From: Lepidostoma basale
Taxonomy: Eukaryota; Arthropoda; Insecta; Trichoptera; Lepidostomatidae
DNA: 64,000 nucleotides
Assembly: GCA_022606425.2 (NCBI GenBank)
Contig: JAHDVF020000578.1
Location: forward strand, 310,001 to 374,000
Direction: 5' to 3'
Shown here: in pieces, positions 41,862-51,774 of the stretch
Numbering within the stretch: position 1 is the stretch's first letter
Layout of the letters: the number at the start of each line of letters is the position of its first letter
Translations under genes and position numbers: made by a program
The notes under the pieces: generated by a model
Databases searched by the model: none
Told to the model about the DNA's origin: nothing
The model's input: only the letters and a program-made list of their open reading frames with translations

Positions 41862-42000
41862 GCCACCATGGATATTCTGCACGATAAAAATGTAGCGTCC
41901 CTGTTGAAATACTCTTTGCAACACCTCTTCAGAGGGCAAACAGCAATACAGTCAGTGACTTCAAATAAGGTTAAAATGCTTTAATAGGTAATGTACCAAC

Positions 42001-42263
42001 CTCTTTCCCATGTGATGGTGTCCAGCGGGTAGCCGGCTGCTGGGCACTTGATCACAAGGTCGGACCCAGCCACCGCCGTCATCCTGGGCATCTCCCTGAT
42101 GAAGGGTGGGCCGTAGATGTTGACCCTGGCTCCGTGGCTGGACTTTCCGGCGGTGTTCTGCGCCGTACACGTGTACTCTCCGCCATCCTGCTCCGTGGCG
42201 TGTGAGATGTTCACGTGGGAGATGACGTCATCGTGGATCGTGACAAATTGGCCCACCAGGAAC
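42001..42263 (-). CDS. Dscam2: Dscam2-like exon: end of Ig5 and start of Ig6
   Basis: 263-bp exon, acceptor gtttcactag, donor gttggt, entering in phase 2 and leaving in phase 1. It reads FLVGQFVTIHDDVISHVNIS, EQDGGEYTCTAQNTAGKSSH, YGPPFIREMPRMTAVAGSDL and VIKCPAAGYPLDTITWER: strands E-G of Ig5 and A-C of Ig6, both with normal cysteine and tryptophan positions. Splitting domains across exons is usual in Dscam. The next exon lies 22 kb away at 20045. Confidence 0.93.
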
Positions 42264-42439
42264 CTAGTGAAACGATCAACATAAGGATTATTTTAATTAT
42301 TACACAAAAAAAACACGACTCGTAGTATTATTTTTATTGTAGCAAGTGTGATTACTGCGTTGGTTTGAAAATAATGAAACTCATGGATAAAGAAAGATTG
42401 TTTAAAAAGAGTATACGTTATATACTTTTATATATACAA

Positions 42440-43235
42440 CGAGCATGAACTACAAGTCCTGGTGTATTGTACTCGTATGTATAAGGTATGCATGCGAAAT
42501 GATCTGATGATGAATGTTAATAAGTCCAAGGTAATGATTTTTGAAAAGGAAGAAACCATGATAGTCTGCAACATTAGCGTGAATGGTGAAAACTTGGAGC
42601 AAGTAGTTGAGTTTGTGTATTTAGGTAGTATGTTTACAAGATATGGGAGAGTGGAGAGGAATATTGAAAGAAGGGTTGGGGCAGGCAACAAAGTGAATGG
42701 TGCACTTAAAGTTGTCATCGCAAACAAAAACCTATCCAAAAAAGTTTTGAATGGCAGTGCACAATGGTGTTCTTCTACCGACCCTTATGTATGGGAGCGA
42801 AGCATGGAACTGGCAAAGGAAGGATGAAAGTAGAATAAATGCAGTAGAAATGAGATCTCTTAGACGAATGTGTGGATATTCTGTGTATGATAGAGTGTCG
42901 AATGAAAATATAAGAATGATGGTGTCATGAACAAAAGAATGAAAGGATCATTAAGATGGTTTGGACATATGGAAAGAATGAATGAAGAAAGAATGGTAAA
43001 AAATTATATGTTAATGATGTAAATGGAACCAGAAATAGAGGAAGACCGAGGAAAACGTGGCACGATAAAATAAATAAAATATTGAATGTCGGCCATGTGA
43101 GGAGTCAGAGAAATCGACGTGCGTGCATGGCACGATGTATGAATGTTGAGGAAGCGAGAGAAAAATGTCAGAAAAGAAAAGTGTTGCCGTCCACGACCTC
43201 GTCGGGGAAACGTGATGCGTGATGGTTTATTATTT
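42440..43235 (+). mobile_element. RTE-1, long copy
   Basis: The frame 42462-42827 covers MRNDLMMNVNKSKVMIFEKE to GRVERNIERRVGAGNKVNGA; frame changes then lead to GSEAWNWQ-type and GRPRKTWHD-type sequence and a damaged end (gtgatgcgtgatggtttatt). A deletion removes about 20 bp near 42910. Confidence 0.83.
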
Positions 43236-43244
43236 TAATTTTGT

Positions 43245-43442
43245 TGAATCGCTTTTTACATCATTACCACGCGAGCCAAATCGATGTAAAGGGTATAGCT
43301 ATCATATTGATTCTCATGTCATGTGATATGAAGTAATCTATCGCCATTTTCATTCAAATTCTACACCAGACAAAAGACAGAGTGACAATATACTGCCATC
43401 GCCGGGAATCGCACCCGGAACCCTCAGTGTAACAGACAAAGC
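43245..43442 (-). mobile_element. SINE-1 variant with alternative 3' end
   Basis: Its 3' end aatcgctttttacatcattaccacgcgagc (reversed) lies at the low side; the body contains ctatcgccattttca and the head gccgggaatcgcaccc. Confidence 0.7.
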
Positions 43443-43512
43443 TTATATTATTTACTTGTCTTCCTCTTTTTTATATACTTTGTATATACATCACTAACTT
43501 TAAAAAAAATAC

Positions 43513-43554
43513 ATATCAGACATGTTTCGAACAACCGGTCCCTCCTCAGTGATA
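43513..43554 (-). ncRNA. Hammerhead-ribozyme-like motif, left arm
   Basis: Minus strand: stem I AUAUCA, CUGAGGA (43549-43543), stem II around GGACCGGUUGUUC, GAAA (43528-43525), helix III C-AU-G, GUC with the predicted cut after 43519, then UGAUAU. Stem I pairs perfectly over 6 bp (AUAUCA/UGAUAU). One extra G separates CUGAGGA from stem II. Confidence 0.68.
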
Positions 43555-43882
43555 TTATAAAGATACAAATTTTAAATTGTTTACAAATATGATCCGTTTT
43601 TGACAGATGTTATAAATATTTATTTTGGAACTTTAGAAATTTTAGAAATTAAAAAAGCAATTAAAAATAAAGAAAATAATAAAGAAAGTCCAATCTTTGA
43701 TTTATTTCCTTTGTTGTGAGTAATTACCTGAACCCCAATTGGAACTTTAAATTATTATTTTAAATTTTAAATTGATTCATAATATTTGTAAAAACAAAAG
43801 CATAAACGTTCTAAAATAAATCTTTATAACATCTGTCAAAACTGATCATATTTGTAAACCATTTTAAATATGTGTCTTTATA

Positions 43883-43924
43883 ATATCACTGAGGAAGGAC
43901 CGGTTGTCCGAAACATGTCTGATA
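43883..43924 (+). ncRNA. Hammerhead-ribozyme-like motif, right arm
   Basis: Stem I UAUCA (43884-43888), CUGAGGA (43889-43895), one extra A, stem II GGAC-CGGUU-GUCC (43897-43909), GAAA (43910-43913), helix III in the self-complementary ACAUGU, GUC with the predicted cut after 43919, then UGAUA pairing 5 of 5 with stem I. All box positions of the hammerhead consensus are kept. The palindromic ACAUGU would allow two copies to pair and form a longer helix III. Confidence 0.72.
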
Positions 43925-44083
43925 GGTAATATGATTTTTTTTTAATGTTAGTTTTGTATATACAAATTATATAAATAGTAAAAGACAAATAATACATCTA
44001 CAACACAAAGTATGGCGAACATAGAAGAAAATAAATTATTTACTTTTATAATTGTATAAGTGTTGTTTGTTAATTAATTATAC

Positions 44084-44228
44084 CTGGTGTTTTCTGGCAG
44101 CGGGAAACCGTCCAAGGTCCATGTGAATCTTGGGGGTGGACTCCCTGCAGCTACACACTTCAGGGAGACTGTGGGTCCTGGCTGCAGAGTCTGCTCCGAG
44201 AACCAGTACAGCAGCTCGGGACTGGCAT
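44084..44228 (-). CDS. Dscam2: Dscam2-like exon: first half of Ig5
   Basis: 145-bp exon, acceptor gttgtttcag, donor gtataatt, phase 1 in and phase 2 out. It reads DASPELLYWFSEQTLQPGPT, VSLKCVAAGSPPPRFTW and TLDGFPLPENTR: strands A-D of Ig5 with the first cysteine and tryptophan. SEQTLQPGP and WTLDGFPLP are Dscam signatures. No upstream exon is visible between here and 64000, so the preceding intron is at least 19.8 kb and contains the receptor gene at 57882-56047. Confidence 0.93.
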
Positions 44229-44339
44229 CTGAAACAACAAATAAAATAAGCTCTTCAGCATTTTGTATATGCGTAAATAAAACCGCGGAAATCTACCGAA
44301 TAATTGGTTTGAGTTGGTCTGCGTTTTGAAAAATAGACC

Positions 44340-44720
44340 ACAAATTTAAGAATTAATTCGAATTCAGTTTTCTAGAAGTTTTATTATTTAAGTTTAATTC
44401 TAACTACGAGTATGTAACCATTGTCATAAAACTTCTTAACGAGTTCCAATAAACAATTTCCAATATTTCTGGACCTACCCAATAATTCTTTGTTAAAAAT
44501 GTATAAAGTCACATCAATTTTCGTTAATTACCATATTCTGCTCCATTTACTAGTGTATATAAACTGCAAAGAGTTGAAGTTTCGTCACATTTGATAATGC
44601 CTTAGAAGGGCGAAACATGTCATAATTATAAAATATAATAAAACTTCTAGAAAACTGACGTTTTCATTCGAATTAATTATTTAATATGGAGTTTTCATCA
44701 TTGTTCAAGAAACAACACAT
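44340..44720 (+). repeat. Fold-back family, long form with unique interior
   Basis: Outer sequences cagttttctagaagttttat and ataaaacttctagaaaactg are inverted; the interior ~210 bp includes ttttcgttaattaccatatt and tttactagtgtatataaact. The plus-strand core atttgataatgccttagaagggcgaaacatgtc lies at 44592-44626. The copy at 58560 is the same form reversed. Confidence 0.75.
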
Positions 44721-44754
44721 AAACTATTTAAATCCACGAAAACCCCATAAACCT

Positions 44755-45205
44755 TAAACGGAAGGTGTTTGACTGCTGCGTCCTACAGGTGTTAACTTAT
44801 GGGCTTGAAACGATAATAGTGTCTCAGAAAAGCGCCAATAAATTGAGAATTGTCCAAAAAGCTGTGGAAAGGGCAATTTTTTGGGGATCAGTATAGTGGA
44901 GAGGGTGAAAAACACCACTTTTAGAGCCAGAACAGGAGTGTCGAACATCTTAGGACGAGTGGCAGCGCTAAAATGGCGCTGGGCTGGTCATGTCGCTCGC
45001 AACTCTGACGATAGATGGACAAAACGCCTCATTTGCTGGTGTCCTGGTACTGCGAGCCGAAGCCCAGGACTTTGATTAATGGACGACATTAAAGTGATTG
45101 CAGGTACGTCATGGATGCGTGTTGCTCAGGATAGACAGACTAGAAGCAAATGGAGGAGGCCTGTGTCCAGGAGTGGACGGATATAGACTGATATAGGCAG
45201 ATGAT
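44755..45205 (+). mobile_element. RTE-4 3' end, frame-broken
   Basis: LTYGLETIIVS-type start, VQKAVERAIF, then in the frame 44881-45075 GRVAALKWRWAGHVARNSDD and RWTKRLICWCPGTASR, ending aggcctgtgtccaggagtgg. Confidence 0.78.
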
Positions 45206-45294
45206 GAGACATAACAAACGAACAACATTCAAGCGACTCATTTATACACAAAACAGTTAATAAAAATAATAATAACTTTTTATGTTATTTTATT

Positions 45295-45895
45295 GTTTCT
45301 TAAACAATTATGTAAAACTCCATATTAAATAATTAATACGAATGAAAACGTCAGTTTTCTAGAAGTTTTATTATATTTTATGGGAATGACATGTTTCGCC
45401 CTGCTAAGGCATTATCAAATGTTTGATAAAACATTTTATAATGCCTTAGAATGTCATTCCCATAAAATATAATAAAAATTCTAGAAAACTTGTTTTAAGT
45501 GCCTAATTAGTGCTTATTAAAATAAACGGTGAATACGAGGAACATAAATTAATAAGACAATATGTGCACCATCTAAAAATAACATTTTGTGTTAAACTAT
45601 TTTTATTCTGTTATTTTAATATATTATTGTATTTTAAATTATTTGTTTTCGATTTATTTTTTTTATGTTGGACGATCGAAGTGTGCGCGGGAGATGCCTT
45701 TTGGTGGCGATGAGGTTCGCAACCCATTACACCGCGTCTCCCGCGGGGCGAAAAGAGAAGGATAGAGTGCCGCATCGGTTAAAGTTCATTCTTTCTGCCT
45801 ACCCTTTCGGGGAGACAGCGTGATGGTTAGTTAGTTAATTAGTTTTCTAGAAAAATGACGTTTTCATTCGTATTAATTAAATAACAATATTGTTT
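45295..45895. repeat. Fold-back element split by SINE-T
   Basis: Left arm 45295-45425 (attgtttcttaaacaattat, aaaactccatattaaataat, catgtttcgccctgctaagg). The mirrored right arm begins at about 45440 and is interrupted at 45488; its outer part (aaaatgacgttttcattcgtattaatta) continues after the insertion at 45855. Confidence 0.8.
45489..45844 (+). mobile_element. SINE-T, 356-bp copy with clean target duplication
   Basis: Flanked by TTCTAGAAAA at 45479-45488 and 45845-45854, which fixes both ends. Starts cttgttttaagtgcctaatt; contains taaacggtgaatacgaggaa, ggtggcgatgaggttcgcaa and ccgcggggcgaaaagagaag; ends in the RTE-type tail cggggagacagcgtgatggttagttagttaatta. No ORF and no clear Pol III boxes. 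Confidence 0.9.
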
Positions 45896-45899
45896 GCGA

Positions 45900-46430
45900 T
45901 GACAGCTTTAAGTGCACCAAATTTATATGAATTAAAAATTATATTTTAAGAAACAATAAATATTGAAATATAAAATGTATACTAATGTCCGGTGTTTCAA
46001 GATTCAAGATGCAAATCTCAAGATTATTATAACGAAATTACCCATCGCGCAACCCTTAAACAGTGTTTAACAAGTTTATTATTTTGTACCCCAAAAACAT
46101 TTTTACGCACAGAGCCAACGTCTGGGCCGACGCATTATGCAAAGTTGCTTTTTTACTAACGTTGCTCCCCTATCGTCTTCGGGGTTTAAAATCCCGGATA
46201 AAAACATCTCGAACGTGAAAAATGCTCTCCTTTAAATAAACCTTCAGAGAGGTGTAAGGTTCACTCGGTTTTATACTCGCGGGAATTGTGATTTGAACGC
46301 GTTTACAAAGTAAATATAATAATAAATAAATATAACACCAAGAAACAAAAAATTGGACGTAAAATAATTAAAGAGATTTAAAAATTATGATTTTCCATCA
46401 AAATATTATTATTTATAAAGTTCATTTATT
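45900..46430. other. No gene seen
   Basis: 45885-45915 is a tiny reversed RTE-1 piece (gtttgcgatgacagctttaa). 46080-46280 is unique and GC-richer. No ORF. Confidence 0.35.
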
Positions 46431-46434
46431 TACC

Positions 46435-46945
46435 GCGAAAATGGCTGTTCACAATGGAGTTCTGGTCCCAACCTTTATGTATGGAAACGAAGCATGGAAC
46501 TGACAGAAGAAAGTTGAGAGCAGAATAAATGCGGTAGAGATGAGGTTCCTTAGACGTATGTGTGGTAGAACGATGTACGGTAGAATCAAATGCTGATCTT
46601 ATGTTAGAAAGGAATGTAGAGCGAAATAAGGTATTATGAACAAATTATGAAAGGATCGCTGCGTTCGTTCGGACATATGGAGCGCATGGGTGAAGAAAAA
46701 ATAGTTTAAAAAGTATACGTTAACGATGTAAATGGAGTACGGAGTCGAGGTAGACCGAGGAAAATTAATCAAATTTTAAAGGTTTGCAATGTCAGAAGCT
46801 GGAAGAATCGACGTGCGTGTATGACTCGCTGAATGAATGTGGAGGAAGCTAGAGAGATATGTCAGGATAGAGTAGTGTGGCGGTCCATTCTCTCTGCCTA
46901 CCCCTGCGGGGAAACGGCGTGATGGTTTGTTGTTGTTGTTGTCAT
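46435..46945 (+). mobile_element. RTE-2 3' fragment with (TTG)n tail
   Basis: aaatggctgttcacaatgga through ggggaaacggcgtgatggtttgttgttgttgttg. The coding part is frame-broken with two small deletions. The tail gtttgttgttgttgttg is the clearest example of the RTE-2 type. Confidence 0.83.
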
Positions 46946-46984
46946 TTAATTACAAAAAAATAATATTGAAATAAAATACGAAAA

Positions 46985-47255
46985 CAAAGTTGCACGTGTT
47001 GCATTTAATAAAATGAGAACCTTCTTTTGGAACGATAATCTAAACCTGAATCTCCGACAAAGAATATTAAATTGTTAAATATGGTCTTTTCTACTATAGC
47101 TGTAAAACTTGGACTCTTTTAGTGAATATTAAATTTTTTTTAGCTATGGATGTACCTCAGAATGATTCGTATACAGTGGACCGATAAGATCAGTAATCCT
47201 GAAGTTAGAGAGAAGTTGTAAGAAAGCAAAGTTATAAGAAAGGTTGTATTTGAGA
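46985..47255 (+). mobile_element. RTE-5 degraded fragment
   Basis: aaaatgagaaccttcttttggaacgataatctaaacctg corresponds to the KMKSLFCNDNINLKLRQRM start at 60820; later sequence has many stops. Confidence 0.55.
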
Positions 47256-47564
47256 ATGAGAAAAAAATACCAATGTAAATCTTCGTTTGTTCCAAATCTG
47301 AAAACTCCGAAAGTTATTTACCGATTTATTGCTTTGAAATTTTGACGAAATGTTGCATTTGAATAAGCGTGTGTTTTTACTTTGGATATCGTCTTCTCGG
47401 GAATTCAGCCTGGAAGCTATTATTCTCTCATATGTTGTTAATTTCTTTCTTGGATATTGAGGCTGGATACTTTTGGATGTTGAGAGGAGGGTTTTTTGGA
47501 GAATGTGGTGGATTAGCTCCGACATTTGGACCTGACTATTATTGTAGGGAGTAATTCGGTTCTT

Positions 47565-47995
47565 ATTCTATTCTTCTTCAGCTTATCACCGTCCACTCTT
47601 GGACGAAAGCCTCCTTCATGTCCTCCATGTCGATCTCTTCTGCGCAGTCTGCATCCGTAGCACCCCAGCGTATCGTTCCAGGTCATCCCTCTACCTCATT
47701 TGTGGTCTTCCTACTCTTCTTCTCGTGTCTCTCGGTCTCCAATTCAGCCGTATTTTGGTCCATCTTTCGTCTGCAGCTCTATTCCATTTTAAAGTCGTCA
47801 CCCGATGGATCACGATCAATTTGGTAAGGGGTGGCAATTGATAGGGGCCGTGGTCGTGGGTGGAAACGGTGACAAGGAGTGGCCTTGGATGGGGGCCGGT
47901 TGGACCTGGGTACAGAACCGAGTGGGACGAGAGGGTTTTAAGTGTGGGCCGGTGGTCTCGGGTGGGGAACATTGAATCACAATATGGGACCATTT
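47565..47995 (-). mobile_element. RTE-4 3' end, minus strand
   Basis: Minus frames give RWTKIRLNWRPRDTRRRVGR and a MKEAFVQEWTV-type C-terminus near 47600 (reversed tcttcagcttatcaccgtcc). Frame-broken. Confidence 0.7.
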
Positions 47996-48117
47996 TCCAT
48001 TTATCCAGACTTAGCCACAGTAACGCGTGGCTGGGTATAGCTAGTCAATAATTGAAAAAAGATCATCTCTGTAAATATTTTATCGCAATTTCCAAGATCT
48101 AAAATAGTCCCAAGTTA

Positions 48118-48722
48118 AAAACTAACTAACTAACCAACCATCACGCCATTTCCCCGGAGGGGTAGGCCGGGAGGATGGATCGCCACAATGCTCTGTCCTG
48201 GCATACCTCTCGGGATTCCTCTACATTCATACATCGTACCATGCACGCACGTCGATTATACCGACTTCGAATGTGGCCGCCTTTTAGTAATTGATTTTTA
48301 TTTATATTTTTAAAAAGACTAATACCAAGGATTCAAATCAATGATATTAGAATTTTTTTTACAATCTTCAATGTGAGCAGGAAATAGCTCATTATTGTGA
48401 AGAAGGAATCTGGTCGTGTCCAGGCTTGAACCCAAGTCCCCTGGATCAGGAGCCAAGCGTTCTATCCCCTAGACCACCACCATTTTCGGTCATGCCATGT
48501 TTTCCTCGGTTGTCCTCGGCTTCTTTTACCACTCACGCTGCTTGTGTACAACTTTTTAACCATTCTACTCTCATCCATTCGTTCCATATGTCCAAACCAT
48601 CTCAGGGATCCTTTTTTAATTTTATCCATGATCCAGTCATCTGCCTTACATTTCTCTCTTATTTCATCGTTCCGTGTTCTATCATACAACGTTTTCCCGA
48701 ATATTATTCTTGGTCCCAAGTT
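48118..48722 (-). mobile_element. RTE-3 3' region split by SINE-2
   Basis: Reversed tail aactaactaaccaaccatca, then gaggatggatcgccacaatg. It breaks at 48290 (ttttagtaattgatt) and resumes at 48482 (ttcggtcatgccatgttttc). The minus frame 48719-48462 is open: GKTLYDRTRNDEIREKCKAD, LRWFGHMERMDESRMVKK and RGQPRKTWHD. Confidence 0.83.
48290..48481 (-). mobile_element. SINE-2 nested in RTE-3
   Basis: Same element as 8708-8900 (caatcttcaatgtgagcagg, ggaatctggtcgtgtccagg). On the minus strand the head reads tggtggtctaggggatagaa and the B box ggttcaagcctgg. Confidence 0.8.
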
Positions 48723-49130
48723 CTATGCCATTAATTGTACTGAAAGATATTCGTCTAGCGAACACTTCCCAAGGAATAAACTAGGAAGCCGCCTATAAAC
48801 AGGCTTGCGTGGTAGTGGGGTAGTTACATAATGTTAAAAATGCTTTCAGTTGCCCCATCGGGTGCTATTATGAAATAAAATAACGTACTTCTGTTGAGAA
48901 TTAAGGGAGGAATACGTTCCGGGGGTGGTTTTTTAATGTTCACGTGCTGAAAGGAGAAAACTTTGTTACGTTAATGGCGATGATAATATTATATTATAAA
49001 CGTAACGTAGAAGTGCTCTCCCCTTAATATATTAATGTCTCACTAAAACGGAATAGTAACAACCCCAAAATGATTTCACTCAGGATTAGTTTTCATTATA
49101 CAATTTGAAGTTCGCATTTTTATAACCAAC
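48723..49130. other. No gene seen
   Basis: AT-rich, unclassified. Confidence 0.35.
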
Positions 49131-49275
49131 AAACAAAACATCACGCTGTTTCTCCGGTGGGATAGGCAGAGAGAATGGACCTCTCACTCTCTCTTGATAC
49201 GCCTTTATTGATTCTTCCACATCCCTCCAAACTAGTCACACACCCACGTCGATTCTTCTGACTTCTAAAATTGAA
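49130..49275 (-). mobile_element. RTE-2-like 3' fragment
   Basis: Reversed caacaaacaaaacatcacgctgtttctccgg through cccacgtcgattcttctgac. The CAACAAAC-type tail points to RTE-2. Confidence 0.6.
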
Positions 49276-49356
49276 AAGTTGAAAAATTGAAATAAACAAA
49301 TTTTTATTTGAATTACTTTTTGATAACTTTGTATCACAACACTTTTTTACACTTTT

Positions 49357-49399
49357 CACAGACATGTTTCGGGACACAGAAGCCCCTTCTTCAGTGTGT
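49357..49399 (-). ncRNA. Hammerhead-ribozyme-like motif
   Basis: Minus strand: stem I ACACA (49399-49395), CUGAAGA (49394-49388), one extra A, stem II GGGG...UCCC, GAAA (49370-49367), ACAUGU, GUC with the predicted cut after 49361, then UGUG (49360-49357) pairing 4 of 4 with CACA. It lies about 340 bp from a Penelope-like GIY-YIG fragment. Confidence 0.7.
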
Positions 49400-49404
49400 A
49401 CAAA

Positions 49405-49735
49405 TTTTTAACAGCTAAATGAGACAAAATTTTTAAAAGCTAAATGAGACAAAATTTTTAAAAGCTAAATGAGACAAAATCGTATATACTAAATAAAATT
49501 AAAACGGTAAAGGAGGAGTGGGGATGGTTCCAAGAAATAGTGTTAATTACATTTTAGCCGGAATAATGGGACAGGGGAAATAAATCTAGTATCGGACTGG
49601 AAGTTAAATTAATTTGATTATTTATAATTTCTTCTTTATTTTTTATCGACTTTATTATTTCTAGGATTTCAAGGTTATTTAATGTTACTTTTCTATTACT
49701 GATATGCAAAACTTCAACGCCGTTATTTTTATCGA
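49405..49735. other. Probable Penelope-like flank with a 25-bp tandem repeat
   Basis: aaagctaaatgagacaaaatttttaa is repeated three times at 49408-49485. The sequence 49500-49600 resembles diverged 56-bp-unit flanking sequence of the other Penelope-like copies. No ORF. Confidence 0.45.
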
Positions 49736-49739
49736 ATCG

Positions 49740-49995
49740 AATTTTTATCTAATTGGACAAATTAATCCAATCGGGAGTATACAAACTTAAATGCGACGAT
49801 TGCCCATCTTATTATATAGGAAAAACAACGCGTAACATTAATTTAAGAATGAAGGAGCACATTAGGTGTCTCTCAAATAATAATTTTTCCGAATTCGCGA
49901 ATCATCTCATAGAAAAAGATCACTCCTTCGATTAACAATCCAATCTAATTATATTGGATAGCGAAACAGCTGTCACAACTATTTCAAAAGAAATA
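49740..49995 (+). mobile_element. Penelope-like element, GIY-YIG fragment
   Basis: The frame 49753-49935 reads QSGVYKLKCDDCPSYYIGKT, TRNINLRMKEHIRCLSNNNF and SEFANHLIEKDHSFD: the GIY-YIG fold start with G-V-Y, Y-I-G and the following basic helix. It is followed at 49953-49985 by gatagcgaaacagctgtcac, a half hammerhead core of the 25177 type. Confidence 0.8.
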
Positions 49996-51005
49996 AAACC
50001 AATTGTGATATTATATTAAACAGTTAATAAAATATAATCTTAAGATAATTTTATTGAATCATGTTTACCACCCCCAATATGTTTGTACATAAAATAGTCA
50101 GTTTGTAACAGTATCACCAATATGTCGATGCCAGCGGGCCTGGCGAAACCGCTCTCGAAATAAAGACAAAAGTGGACGTAGTTAAAAACATCGTTTTATT
50201 TAATTATTATTTAAAATGAACTTCCATCAAGAGATTTCAGTAAAATCATTTGATTATCTTTTAAAAAAGTACTTAAATATGTTAAATAATGAATGTGTAT
50301 ATATCTATCAGAATAATATGAAAGTTTTATTAGTCTAAAAATATATTAAACTTCTATGAAATAAAGTTCTTTTAAATTTGATTTAATGTTATTAGATTTT
50401 ATTAAGTCGAAGCTGTAATAAAATATACTCCCGAATATAGAGTACCATCTTTAATAATACAAGTATCATAAAACGTGCATTAATTTGAGATTTATAGGCA
50501 TTTCACATTTTCGGTTAACATACATTCTTTTTTTTTCGTAAAAAAAAGTATGCCCTTGGGTTGTAATATGGTATATCAGAGGCGACCGGTGATTTCTATT
50601 AAAGAAAAACTTTACATGTGTATTTTTAAGTTGAAAAAATATTGCATTTAATAATTAAATATACATATATTTTTAATAAATAAATAAAATAAAATAATCT
50701 GACAGAAATAAGGAAGTATGCTGTTATAAAATATTGCGTTCCTTTTTTTTAATTGATCATTTACCGAGTACAGTAGAACGTAGTTTTTCAGGATTAATTG
50801 GGACCAGAGGTGTTCCGGATATCGTTTTTCCGGATAATCAAACAGGCGCTAATTTTTTTTTTGAAAAATAAGGTGCAAAACGTTTTTTTTCCTCGGCTCA
50901 TTTATTGATTATGAAATTAAAAAAATTACTGCAAAAACAAGAATGTATCTAGTACATGTGTACATAAAAAGGGTTACATTACTCTACAAGAATACTTAGA
51001 ATTAT
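49996..51005. other. No gene seen
   Basis: AT-rich sequence without a recognisable element, apart from a 30-bp RTE-7 piece at 50985-51016 (gaatacttagaattatcctg). Confidence 0.4.
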
Positions 51006-51009
51006 CCTG

Positions 51010-51502
51010 GGACCCAGGTTTTTAAACTGGCAACATTGTTTCTAAAGTCTGTCAATTTGACTATTGACAGTTGATTTGTAGTCAATACGTTTTGTCATTT
51101 TACCTCGAATTGACTGACGTGAGAACAGCGCTTGAAAATTGTGCAAATTTATTTTGAAAATCATGGTTCAGTTCGGCAAACTTATCGTGCACAACGTTCA
51201 TTTTACGGTCGACATAATCATCCATCCGAGCAAGTTATTCGGAAGACCATGGATCGTTTTCGCACCACGCACACTCTAGTGGATAATAAGCATCCACAAA
51301 GACGATAATTGTCGAAAATTGGACTTCACGATTGCGCTTCATTCGAGCTAGCCGTGGCGCTCATATGCCCGAATATAAACAATAATGGCATAAAATTATG
51401 TATTAAATAAAGCCAATATCATAGACATTTACATTATTTTAGTGTGTTCTTTTTTAAATTTTAATATGTATTGTATACTTCTAAAAAAACACCCTATATA
51501 AA
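51010..51502 (+). mobile_element. Internally deleted Tc1/mariner-related element
   Basis: The right end ctaaaaaaacaccctata and the left end seen intact at 18938 (ggtgtttttttagaggt) define its inverted repeats; here the left end is truncated. The frame from about 51128 reads LKIVQIYFENHGSVRQTYRA, QRSFYGRHNHPSEQVIRKTM and DRFRTTHTLVDNKHPQRR, an N-terminal helix-turn-helix of a mariner-type transposase. The catalytic domain is missing. Confidence 0.72.
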
Positions 51503-51774
51503 CTACAAATTTAGGGAACAATTAACGAAAAAGGGGATCAAAACATATCTTAAAGTGTAATAATTAAAAAATAATAGTCTAATATAATAGAATATATTGT
51601 AACACTATTTAAAACTAATTACTTAATTTTTAAAAGTATACAACATTCAGACGCCTTTTTTTTTCTCTCTGAAGTAACATGTAATGCTTTAGATATTTTT
51701 AAAATAAATAAATGAAATGAAATAAATGAAACATGTTTCTTGTAATTGTGCATTGTTATTTTTTGTGGGTCGTT

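Larger units (their letters stand above)
43450..44045. repeat. Inverted-repeat element with a hammerhead-like motif in each arm
   Basis: The left part (43450-43640) and the right part (43800-44045) are imperfect mirror images: tatatactttgtatataca / tttgtatatacaaattata, agacatgtttcgaaca / tccgaaacatgtct, tgacagatgttataaa / tttataacatctgtca. Each arm contains a ribozyme-like core, annotated separately. The right end (ctacaacacaaagtatggcg) recurs at 18305. The arrangement resembles inverted terminal repeats of Penelope-like insertions. Confidence 0.75.
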
